Assembly: GCA_029259355.1 (NCBI GenBank)
Contig: JAPDIZ010000002.1
Span: 124,001 to 188,000 of the forward strand
Direction of reading: 5' to 3'
From: Candidatus Bathyarchaeota archaeon
GTDB taxonomy: Archaea; Thermoproteota; Bathyarchaeia; JAPDIZ01
Length of the DNA: 64,000 nt
How positions within the stretch are numbered: the stretch's first letter is position 1; each line of letters starts with the position of its first letter. A program made the position numbers and the translations under genes. The notes below the pieces were generated by a model. It was given only the letters and a program-made list of their open reading frames with translations. It had not been told where the DNA came from and made no database searches. Positions 6,888 through 16,134 of this stretch are shown here, piece after piece.

Positions 6888-8042
6888 TTGTTTCCCGAGG
6901 AAGGGGTTAGCCAAGAAAAGGTTTTGAGCACTCTTCAGCGCCTCCTCGAAGGCGAAGGCTACGTCGGGGGAAGAGTGCTTTCCTCGATGTGCACCTACCC
7001 ACACCCCTTCGCCAAGAAGGTCTTTGAAGCCTACATAGAGAGGAACTTGGGCGATCCAAGGCTCTTCCCAAAAACCGCTGAGATAGAGAAAGAGGTTGTT
7101 TCGATGCTCGGTGAGCTCCTCTCGCACCCCAACGCAGCAGGATACATCGTCACAGGAGGCACCGAAGCCAACATAACGGCTCTTTGGGTAGCGAGAAACT
7201 CCTCGGGCAAGCGACGAGGCGCTGTGGTTGCTTCAGGGGAGGCTCATTTCTCTATAGCAAAGGCTTGCGACTTGCTTGGCTTAGAGTTCAGAGTAGCTCC
7301 CTGCAGAAACTATGTAATGGATGTTGAAGAAGCTAGGGGGCTTCTGGACGAAGATGTTGTCGCGGTGGTAGGGGTTGCTGGGACTACGGGGCTTGGATTG
7401 GTGGAGCCCATCGAGGAGATGGCTGAGGTCGCCGAAAAAGCTGGTGTGTACCTCCACGTAGACGCTGCTTTCGGCGGTTTAGTCCTTCCTTTCCTGAAGG
7501 AGCTTGGGATTGAGGTTCCAAAGTTCGACTTCTCGCTAGAGCAAGTTCAGTCAATGACCGTAGACCCCCACAAGATGGGCTTAGCCCCGATACCAGCTGG
7601 TGCTGTGCTGTTTAGAAGAGAAGAGATGCTCAACAGCATAGCAGTCGAAGCGCCATACCTAACTGGAGGACTTTACCTCGTCAAGACGCTCTCGGGAACT
7701 CGCTCGGGCGCTTCAGCCATAGCGGCTTGGGCTCTGTTCAAACACTTGGGGAAGAAGGGGTATAGGGAGCTGGTAGCTCGGTGCATGAAGCTCACCGAAT
7801 ACCTCGTAAAGAGAGTGGAGGAACTTCCCGACTGGTCAGTGGTTACGAAGCCAATGATGAACTTGGTTGGCGTGAGGCATGAGAGAATAAGCATTGAGAG
7901 GATTATGGAGGAGTTGACCAAGAAGGGTTGGGCGGTTTCGAGGCACCGAGATTTTCTGCGCATAGTGGTGATGCCTCACCTAAACACTAACATTATAGAC
8001 GACTTCGTCCAAGACCTTGTTGAGGTTGGTAGAGGTGGTTGA
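6888..8042 (+). CDS. mfnA: tyrosine/aspartate decarboxylase MfnA-type
   Basis: A 384-residue group II PLP decarboxylase. GGTEANI (90-96), HVDAAFGG (190-197) and TVDPHKMGLAPIPAG with PLP lysine K229 are clear. Archaeal MfnA makes tyramine for methanofuran in methanogens or beta-alanine from aspartate for coenzyme A. The next gene, coaBC, overlaps its end and needs a pantothenate-derived substrate, so aspartate decarboxylation for beta-alanine is the more likely role here (inference from context). It starts at TTG; the ATG-rich alternatives begin too late. Confidence 0.87.
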   Translation: MFPEEGVSQEKVLSTLQRLLEGEGYVGGRVLSSMCTYPHPFAKKVFEAYIERNLGDPRLFPKTAEIEKEVVSMLGELLSHPNAAGYIVTGGTEANITALWVARNSSGKRRGAVVASGEAHFSIAKACDLLGLEFRVAPCRNYVMDVEEARGLLDEDVVAVVGVAGTTGLGLVEPIEEMAEVAEKAGVYLHVDAAFGGLVLPFLKELGIEVPKFDFSLEQVQSMTVDPHKMGLAPIPAGAVLFRREEMLNSIAVEAPYLTGGLYLVKTLSGTRSGASAIAAWALFKHLGKKGYRELVARCMKLTEYLVKRVEELPDWSVVTKPMMNLVGVRHERISIERIMEELTKKGWAVSRHRDFLRIVVMPHLNTNIIDDFVQDLVEVGRGG

Positions 8043-9300
8043 GCATCCGAGCAAGGACATAGTGGGCTCTGAGGGCAGCGAGCTCGCTGGCAAGAAGATC
8101 GCGCTCTGCATAACAGGAAGCGTTGCAGCGTACAAGTCCCCAGACTTGGCTAGAGAGCTGATGAGGCTTGGAGCAGAGGTTTTCTGCGTAATGACGCAAG
8201 CAGCTCAGAAGATCATACACCCATATCTTATGGAGTGGGCTACTGGAAACCCTGTTGTAACGGAGCTTACCGGTGGGCTCGAGCACGTTGCGCTCGCTGG
8301 TGAGCATGAAGAGCGCGTAGACCTCGTGCTCGTAGCTCCAGCAACAGCCAACACCATAAGCAAAGCCGCATGCGGAATAGGCGACACTTCAGTAACCTCA
8401 GTGATCTCGACGGCAATGGGAGCGGGGATACCGATCATCGTCGTCCCCGCAATGCACGAATCCATGTACAAGCATCCAGCGGTTGCTGAAAACCTCAGAA
8501 AGCTTAGGGAAATGGGGGTTTACGTAGTTGAGCCCGTGATCGAGGAGAAGAAGGCTAAGCTTCCCGACGTACAAGATGTGGTGGACGAAGTGGTTAATGT
8601 GCTCTCACCAAAGGATATGCAGGGCATGAAGGTTTTGGTGACGGCTGGCCCCACCTACGAGCCCATAGATCCCGTCCGCATAATCACCAACAGAAGCTCT
8701 GGCAAGATGGGGATCGCCATAGCTCGCGAGGCTAGGAGACGAGGCGCAGAGGTTACGCTCGTATGTGGCCCAACCGACGTCAGGATACCTCGAGGCATAA
8801 AGACCATCTGGGTTGAGACCACGCAGCAGCTATTCGACGCTGTCGTCACCGAGCTAAAGTCCTCCGCATACGACGTAGTTGCGGCAGCAGCCGCTGCGGC
8901 AGACTACACACCCGAAAAAGCCTTTGGCTACAAAGTCCCCACACGCGAACACCCCTCGCTCGAGATCAAGCTAACGTCTACTCCAAAGGTCATCGATACG
9001 GTAAAGGAGGTTAGCCCAAGCAGCTTCTTGATCGCTTTTAGAGCAGAGTATGGCGTAAGCGACGAAGAGCTCATCCAAAGCGCTATAAAGCGGATGAAGA
9101 CTGCCAACGCCGATATGATAGTGGTCAACGACGTGGGAAGGCCAAACGTAGGCTTTCGCTACGACACCAACGAGGTCTTTGTCATAGATAAGGACGAGAA
9201 CGTGGTGCATATACCGCTCACGAGCAAAAAAGAAGTCGCGAAGAGGGTGATGGACATGGCCTTAGCCAGAATGGGCAGAGCTGTTTTCGCTCAGCAGTAG
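8035..9300 (+). CDS. coaBC: bifunctional CoaBC (phosphopantothenoylcysteine synthetase/decarboxylase)
   Basis: About 421 residues. The N-terminal flavoprotein decarboxylase half has GKKIALCITGSVAAYKSPDLAREL and VAPATANTISKAACGIGDT. The C-terminal CoaB half has VLVTAGPTYEPIDPVRIITN and RSSGKMGIAIA, then a region ending NDVGRPNVGF. It makes 4'-phosphopantetheine from phosphopantothenate and cysteine for coenzyme A. The GTG at 8035 overlaps the mfnA stop; TTG codons at 8017, 8020 and 8026 are alternatives. Coupled to mfnA, forming a CoA precursor unit. Confidence 0.93.
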   Translation: MVEHPSKDIVGSEGSELAGKKIALCITGSVAAYKSPDLARELMRLGAEVFCVMTQAAQKIIHPYLMEWATGNPVVTELTGGLEHVALAGEHEERVDLVLVAPATANTISKAACGIGDTSVTSVISTAMGAGIPIIVVPAMHESMYKHPAVAENLRKLREMGVYVVEPVIEEKKAKLPDVQDVVDEVVNVLSPKDMQGMKVLVTAGPTYEPIDPVRIITNRSSGKMGIAIAREARRRGAEVTLVCGPTDVRIPRGIKTIWVETTQQLFDAVVTELKSSAYDVVAAAAAAADYTPEKAFGYKVPTREHPSLEIKLTSTPKVIDTVKEVSPSSFLIAFRAEYGVSDEELIQSAIKRMKTANADMIVVNDVGRPNVGFRYDTNEVFVIDKDENVVHIPLTSKKEVAKRVMDMALARMGRAVFAQQ

Positions 9301-10752
9301 GTTTATCGCCGAAAGGATGGCGTCTACGCTAGCCATCACGATATCGCCCTTAGCGCCCATAGTGGTCACGACTTTGTTTCCCCTTCTCACCCTAGTCACC
9401 ACCTCTACAACTGCGTCGGTGCCTCCAGTTATCGCCTTTACGTGATACTCCTCAAGCGCGATGGGCTCTACCTCGGATACCGCTCTCCTGATGGCATTGA
9501 TAGCTGCGTCAACTGGCCCAACGCCCGTAGCTGACTCCACCACCTTCTTGCCCCTAACGACGAGTGTCACTGACGCTGTAGGAGTTACTTTGTCGCCAGT
9601 AACGACCACAATCTCCTTGAGCCTGATGGGCTTGTTCTTAGGTATTCCCATAACCGCTTCGGCGATCGCCTGAAGGTCTCCGCTAGTCACCTTCTTGCCC
9701 TTGTCTCCAAGAGCTTTGACCCTCTTCATTATCTCTCGGAGCTGCTCTTCCGTCGGCGAAAGCCCCATCTCCTCCAAGATAGCCCTTATCCCGTGCGAGC
9801 CCGCGTGCTTGCCGATGACGAACTTCCTCCTCACACCAACCATCTCGGGTGGGATGGGTTCGTAGGTGAGGGGGTGTGAGAGTATTCCGTGCGTGTGTAT
9901 CCCCGACTCGTGCGTAAAGGCGTTCTCCCCAACGATAGCCTTGTTTGGCTGAAGGTATACGCCCGTAAGCCTTGAGACCAGCTGAGAGACATCGTAGAGC
10001 ATCTCGGTTCTGACTCCAACCTCTACTCCATAGAGTGCTTTGAGCGCAACGACCACCTCCTCAAGCGCTGCGTTGCCAGCTCGCTCCCCTATCCCGTTGA
10101 CGGTTACGTGAACTTGGTCTGCTCCAGCTCTGAGAGCGCTTATCGAGTTTGCCACAGCCATGCCCATGTCGTTATGACAGTGAGCGCTTATCACAACATT
10201 GGGAAGCTCCTCTCGCAACCGCCTGAACATAGCGTAGGAGCGCTCTGGCGTGAGTATGCCGACGGTGTCGCATAGGCACACCCTGTCTGCTCTGGCCTCT
10301 ACGCCTCTCCTAAACAGCTTCACGATGTAGCCTAGGTCGCTTCTCGAACCATCTTCTGCTGAGAGCTCGACGATTAAGCCGTGGCTCTTGGCATACTCGA
10401 CGCATTCTTGTGCAAGCTCCAGCACGTCCTCAGGCGTTGACTTAAGCTTGTACTTTATGTGGAGCTCTGAAGTGGGAACTACGAGGTGTACGCTCTGCGC
10501 CTCGCTCGCGATAGCTGCGTCTAGGTCTTGCTTGTTTGCTCGAGCCATGGTGCAGATCTCCGCTCTAAAGCCCTGCCTCGCTATCTGCCTGATAGCGGCT
10601 AGCTCTCCCTCAGAGACCATCGCCGAGCCTGCTTCGATAACGTCTACGCCAAGCTCGTCGAGCTTCTCAGCTATCCTCAGCTTGTTTCGAGCTGAGAGCG
10701 ATACGCCAGGCGTTTGCTCGCCGTCTCTGAGGGTGGTGTCTAAAATCCTTAT
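9262..10752 (-). CDS. leuA: 2-isopropylmalate synthase-type enzyme without a canonical start
   Basis: About 496 residues from an ATA at 10752, the frame being open to 10800. It condenses acetyl-CoA with a 2-oxoacid (2-oxoisovalerate for leucine; citramalate or homocitrate synthase cannot be excluded). The N-terminal catalytic motif RILDTTLRDGEQTPGVSL lies upstream of the first in-frame ATG (10620), so that ATG cannot be the real start. No ATG, GTG or TTG occurs in frame before the motif. HCHNDMGMAVANS and the C-terminal LeuA regulatory domain (PTASVTLVV, MGAKGDIVMASVDAI) are present. A leaderless 24-codon ORF (10823-10749) ends in a TAA that overlaps the ATA. The 3' end overlaps coaBC by 39 bases. 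Confidence 0.82.
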   Translation of the reverse strand: MRILDTTLRDGEQTPGVSLSARNKLRIAEKLDELGVDVIEAGSAMVSEGELAAIRQIARQGFRAEICTMARANKQDLDAAIASEAQSVHLVVPTSELHIKYKLKSTPEDVLELAQECVEYAKSHGLIVELSAEDGSRSDLGYIVKLFRRGVEARADRVCLCDTVGILTPERSYAMFRRLREELPNVVISAHCHNDMGMAVANSISALRAGADQVHVTVNGIGERAGNAALEEVVVALKALYGVEVGVRTEMLYDVSQLVSRLTGVYLQPNKAIVGENAFTHESGIHTHGILSHPLTYEPIPPEMVGVRRKFVIGKHAGSHGIRAILEEMGLSPTEEQLREIMKRVKALGDKGKKVTSGDLQAIAEAVMGIPKNKPIRLKEIVVVTGDKVTPTASVTLVVRGKKVVESATGVGPVDAAINAIRRAVSEVEPIALEEYHVKAITGGTDAVVEVVTRVRRGNKVVTTMGAKGDIVMASVDAILSAINLLLSENSSAHSG

Positions 10753-10823
10753 CTTCGGTGGGAAGCGGTCTTCACCGTATGATAAAACGATACCCCACTT
10801 TCACCACACCCACGGAGAGGCAT
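10749..10823 (-). other. short ORF preceding leuA, out of frame
   Basis: ATG at 10823 sits about 24 bases downstream of a minus-strand TATA box, so the transcript would be leaderless. The frame runs 24 codons (begins MPLRGCGESG) and stops at TAA overlapping the ATA of the leuA frame. A one-base shift near 10750-10760 would join it to leuA. It is either the true N-terminus of leuA separated by an indel, or a leader ORF that couples to leuA. Confidence 0.45.
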
Positions 10824-10841
10824 TGAAGTCCCCACAACAAA

Positions 10842-10850
10842 CATATAAAG
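10842..10850. promoter_or_regulatory. bidirectional TATA box between leuA and ilvD
   Basis: CATATAAAG reads as a TATA box rightward for ilvD and, as CTTTATATG, leftward for leuA. Predicted starts are about 10870 rightward and 10820 leftward. One element appears to serve both branched-chain amino acid genes. Confidence 0.6.
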
Positions 10851-10892
10851 CTTTTCGATAAAGAAGTGGCACTTTCCCACGCTTGGGGGTCA

Positions 10893-12566
10893 ATGAGGAG
10901 GCTGCACAGGTTGAGGAGCGATGTGGTGAAGAAGGGGATAGACAGAGCACCCCACAGAGCTTTGCTCAAGTCTGTTGGGGTATCGAATGAGGACTTGGAG
11001 AAGCCGTTTATCGCCGTGGTCAGCAGCTATGTGGAGATTCTCCCCGGACACGTCGGCATGAGAGAGCTTGCCGAGGAGGTAAAGCAGGGAGTTAGGGAGG
11101 GGGGAGGAGTCCCCTTCGAGTTTAACACCATTGGCATTTGCGATGGAATCGCCATGGGCCACGTGGGCATGAAGTACTCCCTACCCTCTAGAGAGGTGAT
11201 CGCGGACTCGATAGAGCTCATGGTGCAAGCTCACCAGTTCGACGGCATGGTGCTGCTGACCAACTGCGACAAGATAACCCCCGGCATGCTGATGGCTGCG
11301 GCTAGGCTAGACATACCCACGATCGTGGTAACAGCTGGCCCCATGCTGTCCGGCTACTTTCGCGGAAAAAGAGTCGGCGTAATCTCGATGTTTGAAGCAG
11401 TTGGAGAGCTTAAGGCGGGCAAGATAACCGAGGAGGATCTCAAGGAGCTGGAGGAGGTGGCTTGCCCAACCTGGGGATCGTGCAACGGCTTGTTCACCGC
11501 CAACACCATGGCTTGCTTGACTGAGGCGCTGGGCATGTCTCCTCCCGGGTGCGCCACCATCCACGCCGTCGACGCGAGGAAGAGGAGGATTGCGCGATGC
11601 GCTGGTCGCAGAGTGGTTGAGATGGTTCACGAGGGCCTAACGCCCTCCAAGATAATGACGAGAGAAGCCTTTGAAAACGCCGTAATGGTTGACGTAGCGC
11701 TCGGAGGCTCAACCAACACAGTCCTACATCTCCCCGCCATAGCAGCTGAGGCTGGAGTAGAGCTGGAGATAGAGATGTTCGACGAGCTTAGTCGAAAAGT
11801 CCCCCAGATAACCACCATCCTCCCAAACGGACCGCACACCATGGAGGACTTGGACCGCGCTGGCGGCATACCAGCTGTTATGAGAGAGCTCAGCCCGCTA
11901 CTGCATTTAGACGCCTTAACAGTAACGGGCTACAATGTAGCCAGAAACATAGCCTCTGCTCGCGTGCTAGACCGCGAAGTCATCAGAAGCATCAGAAATC
12001 CCGTGACGAAGGAGGGGGGAATCGCTATACTCAAGGGAACTCTCGCGCCACGAGGCGCTGTGGTAAAGGTAGCTGCTGTCTCTCCAGAGATGAGGTATCA
12101 CGAGGGCCCAGCTAGGGTGTTCGACTCTGAGGAGGAGGCTATGAAAGCTATCTTGGGCGGAAGAATACAACCCGGAGATGTCGTGGTAATCAGGTACGAG
12201 GGACCCAGGGGTGGTCCGGGAATGAGGGAAATGCTCGGTCCTACGGCAGCCATCGTCGGCATGGGGCTTTCGGAGTCGGTTGCGCTTATCACCGATGGCA
12301 GGTTTTCGGGAGGGACTAGGGGGCCCTGCGTAGGCCACGTATCGCCCGAGGCCGCAGAGGGAGGACCCATAGCTGCGTTGAGAAACGGCGATGTAATCGT
12401 CATCGACATCCTTAACAGAAGGCTTGACGTGGTGCTTTCAGAGGAGGAGATTGCTGAGAGGCTTAGGGAGTGGACGCCGCCTGAGCCCAAAGTGCCTAGG
12501 GGGTACTTGGCTAGGTACGCTAAGATGGTCTCGGGAAGCGATAGAGGAGCCATCTTGAAGGCTTAG
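10893..12566 (+). CDS. ilvD: dihydroxy-acid dehydratase
   Basis: A 557-residue IlvD/Edd enzyme that dehydrates dihydroxyvalerate derivatives in valine, leucine and isoleucine synthesis. Iron-sulfur and active-site motifs are intact: [16 protein letters not shown] and [19 protein letters not shown], and the C-terminal [20 protein letters not shown]. The ATG at 10893 follows GGGGGT; the longer frame from 10866 starts at the predicted transcription start and lacks a binding site. It is divergent from leuA across a shared TATA element, which fits joint control of the branched-chain pathway. Confidence 0.95.
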   Translation: MRRLHRLRSDVVKKGIDRAPHRALLKSVGVSNEDLEKPFIAVVSSYVEILPGHVGMRELAEEVKQGVREGGGVPFEFNTIGICDGIAMGHVGMKYSLPSREVIADSIELMVQAHQFDGMVLLTNCDKITPGMLMAAARLDIPTIVVTAGPMLSGYFRGKRVGVISMFEAVGELKAGKITEEDLKELEEVACPTWGSCNGLFTANTMACLTEALGMSPPGCATIHAVDARKRRIARCAGRRVVEMVHEGLTPSKIMTREAFENAVMVDVALGGSTNTVLHLPAIAAEAGVELEIEMFDELSRKVPQITTILPNGPHTMEDLDRAGGIPAVMRELSPLLHLDALTVTGYNVARNIASARVLDREVIRSIRNPVTKEGGIAILKGTLAPRGAVVKVAAVSPEMRYHEGPARVFDSEEEAMKAILGGRIQPGDVVVIRYEGPRGGPGMREMLGPTAAIVGMGLSESVALITDGRFSGGTRGPCVGHVSPEAAEGGPIAALRNGDVIVIDILNRRLDVVLSEEEIAERLREWTPPEPKVPRGYLARYAKMVSGSDRGAILKA

Positions 12567-12594
12567 CAAGGCTTTGCGCCAGCATGTAGGTACG

Positions 12595-12602
12595 TTTATA
12601 TA
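12595..12602 (+). promoter_or_regulatory. TATA box of the GNAT gene
   Basis: TTTATATA about 30 bases after the ilvD stop. Predicted transcription start near 12627, which excludes the longer GNAT reading frame beginning at 12574 and supports the GTG at 12640. Confidence 0.6.
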
Positions 12603-12639
12603 CCTCAGCAGCTCTTTGCGAGCGTTCCACCGAGGTCTG

Positions 12640-12954
12640 GTGAAGCGGTTGAATAGGAAGAGGATATGTGCCTACAACGAGCTCGACCAGCTATCGGGCT
12701 ATGCGCTGGTTGAGAAGTGCGAGGATTCCCTCAAGCTCCTATGGATATCCGTTTTTGGCAGAGAAAGGCGGCGAGGGATCGGCTCCCACCTAATCGAGCT
12801 TGTGAAGGAGTACGCAAGATCTAGTGGCTGTTGCAGAATCTGCGGCTACATCGACTCAAACCCTGAGGGTTTTTTGAGTAGGAAGAGGTTTTTCGAAAGA
12901 CACGGAAGAATCTTTGTCCAAAACGGCGTGCTAGTCTTCACGATCCCCGTCTAG
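12640..12954 (+). CDS. GNAT-family acetyltransferase
   Basis: About 104 residues. The acetyl-CoA-binding signature is visible as RERRRGIGSHLIELVKEYAR (the R/Q-x-x-G-x-G/A loop plus helix), and the C-terminal part FLSRKRFFERHGRIFVQNGVLVF fits the last GNAT strands. Substrate unknown. The GTG start follows CGAGGT and a TATA box at 12595. It lacks the first strand of larger GNATs, so it is a minimal member. Its 3' end overlaps the convergent sirtuin gene by 17 bases; a deacylase and an acetyltransferase side by side is suggestive but not evidence of a shared target. Confidence 0.75.
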   Translation: MKRLNRKRICAYNELDQLSGYALVEKCEDSLKLLWISVFGRERRRGIGSHLIELVKEYARSSGCCRICGYIDSNPEGFLSRKRFFERHGRIFVQNGVLVFTIPV

Positions 12955-13765
12955 AGCCAACGATTCTCTCCACTTCTTCTACAATCTTCGGCAGCATTTC
13001 ACCAGCTCTTCCAAGAATGGTGTAGTCAGCTACAGAGTCGGTGAGCGGCGTAGGCTCGAGGTTCACCTCAACAACCTTTGCGGGTTTGTCTCTAGGCTTC
13101 GAAACCACGCCCATCATCCACAAAAAGCCAGTAGATCTCTCCTTAGCAACTCTTGGGAGAAGCGCTGCTGGGTATACAACAGCCGACGTTCCAACCACTA
13201 ACATGAGGTCACAGACTAGAGCGTGTTCGAGAGCAGCTCTAAGAGCCTCTTGTGGAATCTGCTCCTCGAAAAACACCGCATCTGGCTTCAATACTCCTCC
13301 ACACCCACATCTTGGAGGCAACTCTCCTCTCAACGCCGCTTCCTCGGCCGCCTCTATGGACACTCTAGTTCCGCAGCTCAAGCACTTCGCATACCTCAGG
13401 TTTCCGTGGAACTCAATAACGTTTTGGCTCCCAGCTTTTTGATGTAGCCCATCTACGTTCTGAGTTATGATGCACTTTAGTATGCCCATCTGCTCAAGTT
13501 TAGCGAGCGCTGCGTGACCGGGGTTGGGCGTGGCGTCAGCTAAAAACGCTTCTCTCCTAACCTCTAACCAAAGCCTCCAGAACCCTCCAGGATCTCTGAC
13601 GAAGTTGCTGTAAGTAAACAGCCTTGGGTCGTACTTCTTCCAAAGCCCGCGAGGTCCCCTAAAGTCGGGGATACCGCTCTCCGTCGATATCCCCGCACCA
13701 GTTAGGGCGACTGCATGATCAGAAGACACAAGCTCTTCAGCCACTCGCTTGACGAGCTCCCTCAA
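12938..13765 (-). CDS. cobB: NAD-dependent protein deacylase (sirtuin)
   Basis: A 275-residue Sir2 protein that removes acyl groups from lysines using NAD+. The NAD-binding segment GAGISTESGIPDFRGPRGLW is near residues 23-42, the catalytic His is in VIEFHGN, TQNVDGLH is intact, and the zinc site has CLSC followed by CGCG. There is a small insertion near the C-terminus (FLWMMGVVSKPRDKPAK) inside the NAD-binding fold. In archaea sirtuins act on Alba and metabolic enzymes. Confidence 0.93.
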   Translation of the reverse strand: MRELVKRVAEELVSSDHAVALTGAGISTESGIPDFRGPRGLWKKYDPRLFTYSNFVRDPGGFWRLWLEVRREAFLADATPNPGHAALAKLEQMGILKCIITQNVDGLHQKAGSQNVIEFHGNLRYAKCLSCGTRVSIEAAEEAALRGELPPRCGCGGVLKPDAVFFEEQIPQEALRAALEHALVCDLMLVVGTSAVVYPAALLPRVAKERSTGFLWMMGVVSKPRDKPAKVVEVNLEPTPLTDSVADYTILGRAGEMLPKIVEEVERIVGSRRGS

Positions 13766-13881
13766 CAGGCAACACCCAACTGAAGAGACGCTGAAATCTC
13801 GGAAAAGGTTTCTGGAGAGCTGGCGTCAAGTTTTTAAGCAGATTTGGGAGCAAAAATGCGCCATACGCGTGGGGGAAGCTC

Positions 13882-14520
13882 GTGCTCGGCTTCTTAGCGA
13901 AAGTCGTCGTCATAAGCGCTTCTGGAGCGCTTTCTCCAGGACCCCTCACCATAGCGACAGCATCTGTTGGCGTCAAGCATGGGTGGAGAGGCGGCTTTTG
14001 GGTGAGCGTGGGCCACGCCTTAGTCGAGTTTCCCTTCATAGCTCTCCTCGCCACAGGAGTGATGGTCGCTACCATAACCTCTCCCTTGACGAAGACCATC
14101 TTAGCTTTCGTAGGCGGGGTATTCATGCTGTGGTTTGGCTACATGACCATCAGAGACTCCATTAGGTCTGGTAGGGAGCAGCCTAAGCAAGAGCTTCAGG
14201 AGATAACGAAGTCTCCCCTGCTGGTAGGGATAGGCCTATCGGGGCTAAACCCATTCTTCCTAATCTGGTGGGCGACGATAGGCGCTGTGCTGATATTCGA
14301 GGCCATAAGCATCTGGGGATGGTTGGGCGTCCCAATACTCTTCGCAGCGCACATCTGGCTAGACTTCGTGTGGCTTGGGTTTGTGGCTCAAGCAACTTAT
14401 GTAGGCGGAAGAGGAGGGCTGTACAACAAGCTGCTGCTACTTCTCGGCATCGTGCTCATAGTCTTCGGAGTAGACTTTCTGTACACAGCCTTCGCTGGCC
14501 AGCACCTCCTCCCTCTCTAA
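13882..14520 (+). CDS. LysE-family exporter
   Basis: A 212-residue membrane protein with about six transmembrane segments. SASGALSPGPLTIATASVGVKHGWRGGFWVSVGHA is the N-terminal LysE/RhtB signature, and GLSGLNPFFLIWW is the second conserved helix. Such proteins export amino acids or related metabolites; substrate unknown. The GTG start lies 8 bases after GGGGGAAG, and a TATA-like GTTTTTAAG is at about 13830. The 3' end overlaps the next convergent gene by four bases. Confidence 0.85.
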   Translation: MLGFLAKVVVISASGALSPGPLTIATASVGVKHGWRGGFWVSVGHALVEFPFIALLATGVMVATITSPLTKTILAFVGGVFMLWFGYMTIRDSIRSGREQPKQELQEITKSPLLVGIGLSGLNPFFLIWWATIGAVLIFEAISIWGWLGVPILFAAHIWLDFVWLGFVAQATYVGGRGGLYNKLLLLLGIVLIVFGVDFLYTAFAGQHLLPL

Positions 14521-15005
14521 GCCACCCTCACCAAACTAGCTTCAACCCTATCGCTCCAGATGGTAAGCACGGCTACTGTAGGCTTTGAAAGAAGCGGTGG
14601 AATAGGGACGGTAGGGCTACCTGGGTTCACGTATACAGTCCCCGCCTTTACCTTAATGTAGGGGAGGTGGGTGTGGCCAGTAATCACCAAGCTATGCTCG
14701 CCCCTCTTGGGAATAGCTTGGATCCTATGCGCTACAGCCACCGCATGCCCCAAGACATCAGCTTCCGCAACTCTGGGAAGCTTAGCCTTTAAGGCTGAAG
14801 AGTCCATGTTGCCGTGCACAGCCACTAAAGAAGCTCGGCTCCTCAAGTCTTCGTATACCCATTCCTCGGTGAAGTCTCCTGCGTGGAAGACTACATCCGC
14901 TTCTTCTACAAGCTCCCAAACCTTCTTCGGGATTTCGCGAGCTCGATGAGGGATGTGCGTATCCGAGAGCACAACAGCTTTCACCGGCTCCTTGTCAAAC
15001 CCCAC
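14517..15005 (-). CDS. MJ0936/YfcE-type phosphodiesterase
   Basis: A 162-residue metallophosphoesterase. The metal ligands are in VVLSDTHIPHR (residues 11-21), FHAGDFT, VHGNMD and ITGHTHLP, the full set for a two-metal calcineurin-like fold. The family hydrolyses phosphodiesters such as bis-p-nitrophenyl phosphate; the cellular substrate is unknown. GTG start, one base after the stop of the upstream gene at 15006, with which it is probably co-translated. Confidence 0.9.
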   Translation of the reverse strand: MGFDKEPVKAVVLSDTHIPHRAREIPKKVWELVEEADVVFHAGDFTEEWVYEDLRSRASLVAVHGNMDSSALKAKLPRVAEADVLGHAVAVAHRIQAIPKRGEHSLVITGHTHLPYIKVKAGTVYVNPGSPTVPIPPLLSKPTVAVLTIWSDRVEASLVRVA

Positions 15006-15299
15006 CTACGCAACCTCCTCAGACACTACATGTGGAAAGATCCACTGGTCTCGGCTAGACCTCAGCCTAGACCACTCCTTTAGCCGAGCCTCCAGAGCAT
15101 CAACCGCGTCTCGATTTCCCAAAACCTCCATGAAGATGTAGCCACCTGCTTCCGAAACCTCGACCTCCGCTATCGCATCCTCCGAATAAGCCCTCTTTAT
15201 GTCGGGGAGGAAGGTGTGCTCGATAAGCCTCTTCCACCAATTCACCTCCCACTTAGCCGAAGCCTGCCCAAGCACATAGGTTCTTCTCACGCTCAACAC
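15006..15299 (-). CDS. conserved hypothetical protein, 97 aa
   Basis: A mixed alpha/beta protein with a Trp-rich start (KWEVNWWKRLIEH) and a strand-helix pattern EVEVSEAGGYIFMEVLGNRDAVDALEARLKEW. I do not recognise the family. It abuts the phosphodiesterase gene directly and follows the HAD gene after ten bases, so the three form a likely operon. The first codon is not ATG; the exact start is uncertain by a few residues. Confidence 0.55.
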   Translation of the reverse strand: MLSVRRTYVLGQASAKWEVNWWKRLIEHTFLPDIKRAYSEDAIAEVEVSEAGGYIFMEVLGNRDAVDALEARLKEWSRLRSSRDQWIFPHVVSEEVA

Positions 15300-15309
15300 T
15301 TAGCACCGC

Positions 15310-16134
15310 CTAACCCAGCTTGGATAGAGCTTTGCACAGCTCCCCCAAGTCCCTTATCACGAAGTCTGGCTTGGGGTGTTTCCAAAGCTCAGAAGGCTTC
15401 GGAGACTGTTGAGCAACCAGTATCGAGCATATACCCACTGGCTTAGCTCCAGCAACGTCTTTTGCCAGCGAATCCCCAACCAGCACAGCTTCCTCTGGAG
15501 AGGCTCCAGCATACTCAAGCGCTTGCTTAAACAGGTATCCAAAGGGCTTTCCCACAATCACAGGTTCTTTCCCGGTAGCGGTCGATATAGCCATCGCAAT
15601 CGCGTATTCTCCTAGGTACACCCCGCTATCCCCAAGGTACGCTCCAGTGTAGGTTTTGCTTCCCCCTGCGCACACAAACTTAGCACCCTTCAGCACAAGC
15701 CTAGTTGCGTGGTTAAGCTCTGCGTAGGTTAATCCTCGATCAACTCCCACTACCACGAAGTCGGCTGTATCGTCGAAAACGATCTCCAAATCAGCTTCGT
15801 AAAACTCCTCGATCAACCCCTCCTCAGATATGACAAAGCACCTCGCATCGGGCTTCTGAGACTTCACGTACTGAGCTGTGGCATAGCCCGCGTTAAACAC
15901 CTCCTCCAACTTCACGTATAGCCCAGCTGAGACAAGCCTCTTGTGTACGTAGCGCCTAGATTTTCTCGCTACATCTGTCAGCACCAGAATTCGCTTATTT
16001 AGCTCCCTCAACTGCTTGATCAGGTCCTGTGCATGAGGAAGTGGCTCAGCTTGGTCAATGTTATTGAGCAAAACTCCTTCAACATCCAGCAGGAAAAGGC
16101 TCTTTGAAGCAACAACGTCTTCGAGTTTTGCCAT
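15310..16134 (-). CDS. HAD-superfamily NagD-type phosphatase
   Basis: A 274-residue class IIA HAD hydrolase. The nucleophile motif reads FLLDVEGVLLNN (D17), LTDVARKSRR is motif II, and VLVGDSLAKDVAGAKPVG is motif IV; the cap region carries VVGVDRGLTYAELNHA typical of NagD/p-nitrophenyl phosphatases. The second Asp of the usual DxD is Glu here (DVE), which may change or weaken phosphatase chemistry. The natural substrate is unknown. A TATA-like ATTTAAAAT (minus strand, about 16160) lies just upstream of the ATG. Confidence 0.85.
   Translation of the reverse strand: MAKLEDVVASKSLFLLDVEGVLLNNIDQAEPLPHAQDLIKQLRELNKRILVLTDVARKSRRYVHKRLVSAGLYVKLEEVFNAGYATAQYVKSQKPDARCFVISEEGLIEEFYEADLEIVFDDTADFVVVGVDRGLTYAELNHATRLVLKGAKFVCAGGSKTYTGAYLGDSGVYLGEYAIAMAISTATGKEPVIVGKPFGYLFKQALEYAGASPEEAVLVGDSLAKDVAGAKPVGICSILVAQQSPKPSELWKHPKPDFVIRDLGELCKALSKLG

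Noticed and set aside
9262-10620. leuA beginning at the first in-frame ATG
   Set aside because: That start would remove the catalytic LRDGEQTPG motif, which is in the same frame just upstream.
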